Assembly (NCBI GenBank): GCA_026395775.1
Contig: JAPLYA010000035.1
Coordinates: forward strand, 1 to 12,881
Origin: Candidatus Pacearchaeota archaeon
GTDB lineage: Archaea; Nanobdellota; Nanobdellia; Pacearchaeales; GW2011-AR1
Length of the DNA: 12,881 bases
Direction of reading: 5' to 3'
The notes under the pieces were generated by a model that was not told the origin of the DNA, made no database searches, and saw only the letters and a program-made list of their open reading frames with translations. A program made the translations under genes and the position numbers. Below are positions 7,378 to 12,881 of this stretch, in pieces. Position 1 is the first letter of the stretch, and every line of letters starts with the position of its first letter.

Positions 7378-9123
7378 ATGAAAAAAGAGTTGTGTCTAGT
7401 TTTAGTTTCAAGTTTATTTTTAATTATCTGTTTGAGTTTTGTTTATGCTGGGCAAAGCAAGAATGCGGAAAAGCTAGTTAACTGTGCTTTAAAATACAAT
7501 AAAAATGGGGCTCTTGCTGCTAAAGATTATTGTGGTGGGACTTGTACTTATTGTTATTGGACACAGCTTGTATCTGGTGCAGAAACATATAGATGTGGAT
7601 ATACCACTAAAGGAAATGTAGATTTTGTTCCCAAGGGAGGCAAGAGTGGATGCCCAGAAAATTGGGTTTGTGATGGACAAGGAGAATGCACAACTGACGA
7701 ATGCCATATTACCGAGGCATATTGGACTGATAATATTGGAAAAAAATTAGCAGCTGGAACTGAAGTTCCAGAAGATTCTGATTTAAAAATGGTTGTAAAA
7801 ACTAAAAAGTGCGCGAATGGTAAACAAATTACTATAAATTTTAATAAAATAAACAAGATATTTTTTATTAGACTTCTAGAAAATGACGAAGGAATTGCTG
7901 AGGCAAGCGAAACAGCAAAAATTATAACTTCTGGAGCTGAGCAAGAAAGTTTAAGATTTAAAGCAAGTATTCCTGGAATAACAAATTCTGAAAAAACATC
8001 TTATGAGATAATCGCTAAAAAATGTGAGATTGAAACTGTTTCATTAGTTAAAGAAGTTGAGACAGTCGCAGGAAAACCCCCTATAGTACGCCCACTATCT
8101 GACTTTGAGTGTATTAAACCAGGCGCCAAAGTGGGGGTGGGAGTCGGTGCTCCTAATTGTAAAGATGGAACTCCTGTTAAAATACGAATAACACGTATAA
8201 ACCCTCAAGTTCCTTTGAAATATCCTGATGCAGACTCTCCATTTTCAGGAGAAGAATCTGTCGAAGAGGGAAATACAGAAGACTCTCAAATTTTTGAAGA
8301 AGAAAAATTTGTCAAAGATGGAAAAGTAGGGCCCCTTAGTGTGGGGCTTGATGTCGGTGATCTCAAAGGCAGAAATATTAAAGCAACAGCAGAGATTCCT
8401 GGGGGGAATAAAAAAGAATCAGGAGTTATTAAACCTTGCAAACAAAATCAGGGGGATTGTGCTGAAGAACCAGGAAACTGTTTACAAGAATGTGATGCAA
8501 ATAAAAATGCATTAAAAAAGCCCAAACCGGTTACTACAGATGCTCCTCAATGCCATAGTTGTATTGCTGTCTATTGCCATAAAACACAAGGGGCAACTGG
8601 TCTAATCGCTCCAGATTGGCTTCCTTATCCAAATGATAAACTCTCGTGCCAAATAAAAGATGCAAGTGGGAAGATACAATATGGAACATGCTTGGCAGGG
8701 GAATGCAAACCCCAAGATGCAAAAACAAAATGCAGTTCTAGTTCTCCTTGCAAAAGTGTTTGTGGGAAAGATGCAGGAGGATCAGATACTCTACAAAAAT
8801 ATAATTGTGTAGTTGGAGCGTGTGTTGCTTCTGGAAATCCAGAAGTTAAAGGAAATAAAGATAGGTGTGTTGATGGAGATTGGGTTATTTTGAGAATGAC
8901 TCGCGAGTCTGGTGGAGCAGATGTAGCTAACATGCTTATGGATGCTGCTAATAGTTTTTTAATCGGGGTGGCTACTATTCCCATTAAAGCTACAACAAGG
9001 GGGAATAAAGGGCTTTTTAGTTATTATCTAAAGTTCAAGTATCGAGTCCCAATTCCACTTGTGGGCGGAGCATTTTATGAAGATAAATATTGCGATTTGC
9101 TTAGAGAAAATGGAGCCATATAA
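7378..9123 (+). CDS. Exported Cys-containing protein with two related beta-type domains
   Basis: I do not recognise a named family for this 581-residue protein. Residues 1-24 are a signal peptide (MKKELC, hydrophobic core, FVYA then G), and the leaderless promoter fixes this ATG. A Cys-rich segment follows (about 50-107: CGGTCTYCYW, CPENWVCDGQGEC). Two probably related beta-rich units come next, about 107-218 and 242-355; each opens with a Cys and carries a C-x(2)-G-x-basic/polar strand motif (CANGKQITI, CKDGTPVKI). Such units are common in DPANN surface proteins. A second Cys-rich segment spans about 360-500. The C-terminus has a hydrophobic helix (VANMLMDAANSFLIGVATIP) and a closing FSYYLKFKYRVPIPLVGG stretch, which may mediate membrane contact. 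It is the first gene of an operon with 9126, with two bases between them. A surface role is inferred. Confidence 0.85.
   Translation: MKKELCLVLVSSLFLIICLSFVYAGQSKNAEKLVNCALKYNKNGALAAKDYCGGTCTYCYWTQLVSGAETYRCGYTTKGNVDFVPKGGKSGCPENWVCDGQGECTTDECHITEAYWTDNIGKKLAAGTEVPEDSDLKMVVKTKKCANGKQITINFNKINKIFFIRLLENDEGIAEASETAKIITSGAEQESLRFKASIPGITNSEKTSYEIIAKKCEIETVSLVKEVETVAGKPPIVRPLSDFECIKPGAKVGVGVGAPNCKDGTPVKIRITRINPQVPLKYPDADSPFSGEESVEEGNTEDSQIFEEEKFVKDGKVGPLSVGLDVGDLKGRNIKATAEIPGGNKKESGVIKPCKQNQGDCAEEPGNCLQECDANKNALKKPKPVTTDAPQCHSCIAVYCHKTQGATGLIAPDWLPYPNDKLSCQIKDASGKIQYGTCLAGECKPQDAKTKCSSSSPCKSVCGKDAGGSDTLQKYNCVVGACVASGNPEVKGNKDRCVDGDWVILRMTRESGGADVANMLMDAANSFLIGVATIPIKATTRGNKGLFSYYLKFKYRVPIPLVGGAFYEDKYCDLLRENGAI
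9112..9115 (+). promoter_or_regulatory. GGAG ribosome-binding site for the 9126 gene
   Basis: GGAG lies inside the end of the upstream coding sequence, ten bases before the ATG at 9126. It is the only Shine-Dalgarno-like site placed before a start in this window, as expected for an internal cistron whose upstream neighbours are leaderless. Confidence 0.45.
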
Positions 9124-9125
9124 AA

Positions 9126-10022
9126 ATGAAAAATAAAATATTATTGATGGGATTTGGGGGTATTCTTTTAATTAGCATTATTGCTTTTTCAACAGGGTTT
9201 AACTATAATGTGAATTACTATGAAACAGCAGGAGGAGATTTTGTTTCATTTGATTCAATATACGCTTTTTTAGAAAAAGTGGGAGATATGGAAAGCGAGA
9301 AACTTATTTATTATGATTCAAATTTGAACTATAGTATCATAGAAGATTTTGCAAATTATTTTAATATTACAATAAAAAGTTCAGAGCTTATTGATAATCT
9401 TAATAAAAAGAATCTTACAATCTATATTGCTACAATAGACTCTGATTTTGTTGATGCTGAATTAAGGAATCTTATCGGGGGGGAAAATAATTATGATGCA
9501 ATTTTATTTCATTATAATGAAGAAATAGAAACATTGTATATTGTGGTTAAAAATGATTCTGTGCTTAGTGGATTGCTAACTGATTTAAAAGAATATTATG
9601 ACTGGTCTGAAGAGTTATTTGATGAAAACCTAGTTTATTATTCTCTGGAAGATGGTTTTAGTACATCTGAAATTATCGAATGTGACCCAACAAAAGAAAG
9701 AGATTCCGGAACAGGGGGAGACTTCCCAGAAAGATATGGCTGCTTGAATAATGGGGTTGACTGGATGTGTGATACTTGTGTTGATAAAAAAACACTTGTT
9801 GAGTTTTATTGCCAGGATAATGTAAGTGTTATGAAAGCTTACAAATGTAACTCTTGCAACTATGGGGCTTGTGTTCCAATATGCCAGCCTGGCTGGCTTG
9901 ATGAATATTCTTGTCAGAAATCTACCTCTATTTTTGTAAAAGGATATACTTTGATGACTACTGTTTTTGTAAACTTAATTATTGTGCGAGCAATGGTGTT
10001 AATTGAAGTTCAAGCTTTGTAA
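9126..10022 (+). CDS. Exported or membrane-anchored protein with element-derived C-terminus, probably truncated
   Basis: The 298-residue protein starts two bases after the stop of the 7378 gene. Residues 1-24 form a hydrophobic signal or anchor (KILLMGFGGILLISIIAF). Residues about 27-180 look like an alternating beta/alpha domain (IYYDS, LTIYIATIDSDF, DAILFHYN, LYIVVKN, LLTDLKEYYDW). This faintly recalls the S-layer-type domains of DPANN proteins, a low-confidence comparison. A Cys-rich tail follows (about 205-265: DWMCDTCVDKKT, CNSCNYGACVPIC, YSC). The last two dozen or so residues and the stop codon are encoded by the intergenic palindromic element, so the ancestral protein was probably longer and its 3' part was replaced. 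A G7 tract sits at 9477-9483, and one-base slippage in either direction would truncate the frame. Function is unknown. Confidence 0.75.
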   Translation: MKNKILLMGFGGILLISIIAFSTGFNYNVNYYETAGGDFVSFDSIYAFLEKVGDMESEKLIYYDSNLNYSIIEDFANYFNITIKSSELIDNLNKKNLTIYIATIDSDFVDAELRNLIGGENNYDAILFHYNEEIETLYIVVKNDSVLSGLLTDLKEYYDWSEELFDENLVYYSLEDGFSTSEIIECDPTKERDSGTGGDFPERYGCLNNGVDWMCDTCVDKKTLVEFYCQDNVSVMKAYKCNSCNYGACVPICQPGWLDEYSCQKSTSIFVKGYTLMTTVFVNLIIVRAMVLIEVQAL

Positions 10023-10084
10023 ACCAAAATTCCAACCAAACACAATTAAAAAGTATACTGAAATAGTTTATAATTTACCAACAA
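9954..10084. repeat. Intergenic palindromic element, copy 3 (two facing arms)
   Basis: The left arm (about 9957-10003) overlaps the 3' end of the 9126 gene. It shares ATTGTGCGAGCA and a GTGTTAA block with 7209-7230 in direct orientation. The right arm (10041-10084) is the reverse complement of 7171-7214 with one mismatch. The left arm's CTGTTTTTGTAAACTT and the reverse complement of the right arm (CTATTTCAGTATACTT) are related, so the whole is an imperfect palindrome. The TATA box of the next gene begins four bases beyond it. Confidence 0.7.
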
Positions 10085-10087
10085 GAG

Positions 10088-10102
10088 AATATTTATAAAC
10101 TT
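10088..10102 (+). promoter_or_regulatory. Archaeal TATA promoter, leaderless, for the 10121 gene
   Basis: AATATTTATAAACTT is identical to the 15 bases before the 7378 gene, and TTTATAAA (10092-10099) again starts exactly 29 bases before the ATG. The mRNA is predicted to begin at or next to the start codon. The shared core and spacing suggest similar expression of the two units. Confidence 0.65.
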
Positions 10103-10120
10103 CTTTAAGCTAAGATAATT

Positions 10121-10900
10121 ATGATCAAAAGAGGGGCAAATAGCAAGGGGCAGGTAACTATCTGGATTATTCTTGCTATTGTTATTGTAGCTCTAGTCAT
10201 ATTGCTGTTTGCACTTAAAGTTCCTCAGAATTTATTCTCAAGTTCAAATCCGAATGTTCAATTGAGTGATTGTCTTCAACCTGAAATTGAAGCTTCTCTG
10301 GCGAGAATAAGCCTACAAGGAGGGAGTAATAGTCCTGTTAACTTTATTACCTATCAAGATACTCAGATTGAATATTTATGCTACACAAATGAATACTATA
10401 AAACTTGTGTCATGCAGCAGCCATTGCTAAAACAGCATGTTGAGCGAGAGCTAATTGTAAATATTACTCCTAAAATTAATGAATGCTTAACAAGTTTGAA
10501 AGATAACTTGGAAAATAAAGGATATACTGTTCAAACAAATAAGGAAGAAGTTTCCTTAAGTTTAGAACCGAACACGCTGAAACTTGTTGTATCAGGAATA
10601 ACAGCTGAAAAGGAAAATGCTGTAAGCTATAGCAAGTTTGTTGTGGAAGAAAAAACACGAATTTATGATTTAATTATGCTCGCCACAAGTATTTTAAACT
10701 GGGAAGCCAGATATGGAGATAGTGATATTACAACCTATATGGCTTATTATCCAAATATAAAAGTTGAAAAATATAAACAGAGTGATGGAAGCAAGATTTA
10801 TATTTTGTCAAGTGAAGGAGAAAAATTCATGTTTGCAACAAGAAGTTTGTCATGGCCTGCTGGCTATGGCATAGGGCAAACATATAAACCAACTGCATAA
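10121..10900 (+). CDS. Pilin-like membrane protein, DPANN-type KGQVT family
   Basis: The N-terminus reads SKGQVTIWIILAI and continues as an unbroken hydrophobic helix to about residue 32. This resembles an archaeal type IV pilin or class III signal peptide, with possible prepilin-peptidase cleavage between G10 and Q11. Trp stands at mature position 5, where Glu is usual. The rest is extracellular by analogy: SDC near 49, YLCYTNEYYKTC near 85, a conserved-looking NWEARYGD (about 193), VEKYKQSDGSKIYIL and SWPAGYG (about 244). I recognise this combination as a recurrent protein type in Woesearchaeota/Pacearchaeota, usually annotated only as hypothetical. At 259 residues it is long for a pilin, so it could be a minor pilin, a tip protein or simply a membrane-anchored surface protein. 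The ATG is set by the leaderless promoter. Confidence 0.85.
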   Translation: MIKRGANSKGQVTIWIILAIVIVALVILLFALKVPQNLFSSSNPNVQLSDCLQPEIEASLARISLQGGSNSPVNFITYQDTQIEYLCYTNEYYKTCVMQQPLLKQHVERELIVNITPKINECLTSLKDNLENKGYTVQTNKEEVSLSLEPNTLKLVVSGITAEKENAVSYSKFVVEEKTRIYDLIMLATSILNWEARYGDSDITTYMAYYPNIKVEKYKQSDGSKIYILSSEGEKFMFATRSLSWPAGYGIGQTYKPTA

Positions 10901-10970
10901 ATGAAAATGGGAGAAAAATATATAATAAATAAAAGGATTAAATAGAAAAATTTTGTTCGCCTCAAAAATA

Positions 10971-11044
10971 ATTGTGTTCATTGGTTTAAATAGCCAACAA
11001 CCCAATTAAAAAATTGTCAAAAGCGAAGCTTAGTTAATAACAAC
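10971..11044. repeat. Intergenic palindromic element, copy 4
   Basis: It lies between the pilin-like gene and paralogue 3, in inverted orientation relative to the left arm at 7171. The reverse complement of 10976-10989 is TTAAACCAATGAAC, identical to 7227-7240. Bases 11018-11044 (CAAAAGCGAAGCTTAGTTAATAAC) resemble 3917-3940, so both Cys-rich paralogues with visible starts have the same type of arm against the start codon. The preceding 10901-10970 is AT-rich and holds nothing I can identify. Confidence 0.5.
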
Positions 11045-11048
11045 AAAA

Positions 11049-12632
11049 ATGTTAAATAAAGAGAAAACAGAAATAAGCAAGAAAATTTTAATACTTGGAA
11101 TCTTAAGTATATTCTTATTAATAATTTTAATAAACTTCTCATTTGCTGCAAATGAAACAGATGTAAAATTCTGCTGTGAGAGAACAACCTATAATGCCTG
11201 GTGCCAGAATGCTCCTAGCTCTGAATGCTCTCAAGAATATAGGAAGACTCCGACTTCATGCGAGGCTACTTCATTTTGCAAGCTTGGATGTTGTTATGAT
11301 TCACAAGAAGGAATATGCATGGAAAATACACCTGAAAAAGTTTGTTCTGTTAAAAATGGAACCTGGGCGGATGACAAGCAGTGTGATATTCCTCAATGCA
11401 ACTATGGCTGTTGCGTTATTGGGACTCAAGCTGCTTTTGTAACATTAACTAGATGCAAGAAGCTATCAAGTTTCTATGGTTTATTGACTGACTTTCGCCC
11501 TCAAATAAACAATGAATTATCTTGTGTTTCTCTAGCTTCATTATCAGATGAAGGGGCCTGTGTCTATGAAGTTGATTATGGGGCTAGAACTTGTAAGTTT
11601 ACATCGAGACAGGAATGTAATAGCTTATCTGGAAAAACAGTTTCTTCTGGGTTAGTAACAGGAAATATGACTTTCTATAAAGATTACCTGTGTTCAAATG
11701 AGGAACTTGGGGTTAACTGCGGGCCTACTCAACAGACAACCTGTGCAGAAGGCAAGGATGAAGTTTATTTCCTAGATTCATGCGGCAACTTGGCTAATAT
11801 TTATGATGCAAGCAAGATAACTGATAAAGATTATTGGAGAATGAAAGTTAGAAAAGAAGATTCTTGCAGTCCTGGCTCGGCAAACTCAAACAGCCAAACC
11901 TGTGGAAATTGTAATTATTTTCTTGGAAGTATTTGCAAGAAAGGAAATGCAAAATATGGGAGCAATATTTGTGTGAATTTAGATTGTAAAACAACTTCTG
12001 ATGGAGCTAAAAAGCATGGAGAATCCTGGTGTTCGACAGATAGCTATCCAGATTCTGTTGGCTCTAGATATTTCAGACATCTATGCATAAATGGCGAAGA
12101 AATAGTCGAGCCTTGTGCTGATTTTAGACAAGAAATCTGCATTCAAGATGATATTAATGGTTTCAGCCAAGCAGGATGCAGGCCTAATAGATGGCAAGAT
12201 TGTCTAAGCCAGACTGAAAAGATAGATTGTGAAAATCAAGATAAGAGAGATTGCACCTGGGTGTTAGAAGGCAATAAAGGAAAGAATATAACTGATATTA
12301 AGACGCAAGAAAATAAATCCACAAATAGAATACTTGCTTGTGTGCCTTTGCATGCTCCTGGGTATAAATTCTGGGAAGAAGGAGAGGTAAAGGGAGTTTG
12401 TGGGGTTGGAAATCAACAGTGTATAGTAACTTATGAAGAGCGAGGATTATTCTGGTCAAGTGGCAGTAAGCCAACTGATAATTCAGAATGTTTATCAGAT
12501 GAATGGGCTCAACAGCAACTTTCCAAGTGTCAATTAATAGGAGATTGTGGGGCAAATACGAACTGGTTGGGGATAGCTGGGAATAAGCAAGGATACAAGA
12601 TTACAAGAGAGGGAAGGAACGAGAGTGATTAA
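11049..12632 (+). CDS. Cys-rich surface protein reduced to the N-terminal module (paralogue 3)
   Basis: This 527-residue protein has a signal peptide at residues 1-33 (KK, long Ile/Leu core, NFSFA then A). It then follows the N-terminal Cys-rich module of paralogues 1 and 2 almost end to end: FCC, SFCKLGCC, CCVIG, GKDEVYFLDSCGN, CGNCNYFLG, GESWC, GSRYFRHLC, EPCADFRQEIC, CRPNRWQDCL, GDCGAN. It stops about 25 residues after GDCGAN, where the others enter the variable junction. The CxxC module and all Ig-like repeats are absent, and no continuation exists in the other frames of the remaining bases. It also lacks the CGCVSGCECG-like knot present in the others. It may be a working short form or the product of recombination at the element that begins seven bases after its stop. 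No Shine-Dalgarno or strong TATA box precedes it; an AATTAAAAAATT run at 11004-11015 is a weak promoter candidate. Confidence 0.85.
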   Translation: MLNKEKTEISKKILILGILSIFLLIILINFSFAANETDVKFCCERTTYNAWCQNAPSSECSQEYRKTPTSCEATSFCKLGCCYDSQEGICMENTPEKVCSVKNGTWADDKQCDIPQCNYGCCVIGTQAAFVTLTRCKKLSSFYGLLTDFRPQINNELSCVSLASLSDEGACVYEVDYGARTCKFTSRQECNSLSGKTVSSGLVTGNMTFYKDYLCSNEELGVNCGPTQQTTCAEGKDEVYFLDSCGNLANIYDASKITDKDYWRMKVRKEDSCSPGSANSNSQTCGNCNYFLGSICKKGNAKYGSNICVNLDCKTTSDGAKKHGESWCSTDSYPDSVGSRYFRHLCINGEEIVEPCADFRQEICIQDDINGFSQAGCRPNRWQDCLSQTEKIDCENQDKRDCTWVLEGNKGKNITDIKTQENKSTNRILACVPLHAPGYKFWEEGEVKGVCGVGNQQCIVTYEERGLFWSSGSKPTDNSECLSDEWAQQQLSKCQLIGDCGANTNWLGIAGNKQGYKITREGRNESD

Positions 12633-12638
12633 ATTTGA

Positions 12639-12733
12639 GTTGGTAAAAATAAAACTGTTTTAGTTTACTTGACATTAAACCTAACATTTGCGTAATTAAA
12701 CTTGAAACCAATTTTAAGTTTACAAAACGAACC
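12639..12733. repeat. Intergenic palindromic element, copy 5
   Basis: It starts seven bases after the stop of paralogue 3. Bases 12639-12670 match 7173-7204 at 26 of 32 positions without gaps, and an ACATTTG...AACC...CCAATTTT series continues the similarity with gaps. The right arm, AAGTTTACAAAACGAA (12716-12731), differs by one base from 3910-3925 and is complementary to the left arm's GTTTTAGTTTACTT with few differences, giving an imperfect palindrome. Confidence 0.6.
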
Positions 12734-12760
12734 TATGAGAATTCTTTCATTTTAATAACA

Positions 12761-12777
12761 TTTTTAAACTTTTTAAA
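12761..12777 (+). promoter_or_regulatory. AT-rich TATA-like stretch before the possible RNA
   Basis: Two adjacent TTTTTAAAC / TTTTTAAAC-like runs (12761-12777) follow an AATAACA stretch. A start about 25 bases downstream would fall at the beginning of the GC-richer foldable segment. AT-rich sequence is common here, so specificity is poor. Confidence 0.3.
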
Positions 12778-12780
12778 CAT

Positions 12781-12851
12781 TGTTGTGGTGTGAAACATCA
12801 CGACATGCACCTATTCGTGGTCAAAGCCACACTATGACAAGTCGTTGTATG
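12781..12851 (+). ncRNA. Possible structured RNA at the right edge, unidentified, possibly 3' partial
   Basis: Bases 12785-12881 are about 43% G/C by hand count, well above the AT-rich flank. Three pairings are visible. TGTTGTGGTG (12781-12790) pairs with CATCACGACA (12796-12805) around a TGAAA loop, with two G-U pairs. GTGGT (12817-12821) pairs with GCCAC (12826-12830) around CAAA. ACGAC (12800-12804) pairs with GTCGT (12841-12845), enclosing the second hairpin and competing with the first. All three forward frames have stops. It does not match tRNA, SRP RNA, RNase P RNA or rRNA as I know them. The strand is inferred from the promoter-like stretch. Confidence 0.35.
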
Positions 12852-12881
12852 TTTTGATTTGAAGGGGAGCTCTAATCAGTT

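Noticed and set aside
331..8984. Antisense open frames of 60-129 codons (for example 738-1127, 1875-2087 and 8625-8984 on the minus strand).
   Set aside because: All lie opposite strongly supported coding sequence with conserved blocks, lack promoters or ribosome sites, and their translations show no domain character.
10901..10945. A 14-codon frame directly after the stop of the pilin-like gene.
   Set aside because: It is too short, Lys/Ile-rich as any AT-rich spacer would be, and has no supporting signal.
12850..12881. The start of a tRNA gene at the right edge.
   Set aside because: GAGCTCTAATCAGTT looks superficially like a D-arm, but there is no U at position 8 in a consistent register and no GG in the visible loop; the sequence ends before it can be tested.
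12781..12881. A CRISPR repeat (GTGAAAC-like string).
   Set aside because: The string occurs once; no spaced repetition exists in the window.

Overview
The window reads like a chromosomal segment of a small-genome, AT-rich DPANN archaeon of the Woesearchaeota/Pacearchaeota type. This is an inference. It rests on leaderless TATA-type promoters, the near absence of Shine-Dalgarno sites, a long pilin-like protein with a KGQVT N-terminus followed by a hydrophobic helix, and giant cysteine-rich exported proteins with Ig-like C-termini. Every credible gene lies on the + strand and every intact N-terminus carries an export signal, so this is a cell-surface locus. There is no RNA gene I can name with certainty, no CRISPR array, and no transposase or recombinase gene.

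Layout: (1) 2-3823, a giant Cys-rich surface protein, 5' end outside the window. (2) 3940-7167, a full-length paralogue of it. (3) 7378-9123 and 9126-10022, a two-gene operon for two further exported Cys-containing proteins. (4) 10121-10900, a pilin-like membrane protein of a DPANN-type family. (5) 11049-12632, a third paralogue that holds only the N-terminal Cys-rich module. (6) 12633-12881, a copy of the intergenic element, then an AT-rich promoter-like stretch and a GC-richer, foldable segment that may be a structured RNA. No gene-free gap inside the window exceeds 250 bases.

The most unusual structure is between the genes. Each of the five transcription units is followed by a related, imperfectly palindromic element of about 75-130 bp (around 3842-3940, 7171-7285, 9954-10084, 10971-11044 and 12639-12733). 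Arms of these elements match each other in direct and inverted orientation. The best pair is 7171-7214 against the reverse complement of 10041-10084, with 43 of 44 bases identical; it brackets the two-gene operon. One element supplies the stop codon and last two dozen or so residues of the 9126 gene, and another directly follows the truncated paralogue. This gives the region a cassette-like, gene-plus-element pattern and suggests recombination between elements shapes the surface-protein repertoire.

The three Cys-rich paralogues share one modular plan: signal peptide, about 500-residue Cys-rich module, variable junction, short CxxC module, then Ig-like repeats. The variable junction differs in each gene: a GC-rich Gly/Ala-rich hydrophobic insertion with a G8 tract in the first, a short poly-Gly linker with G5/G6 tracts in the second, and a stop in the third. 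Together with the pilin-like protein, the products plausibly form an extracellular, disulfide-stabilised surface or attachment structure. No function has been demonstrated from the sequence.
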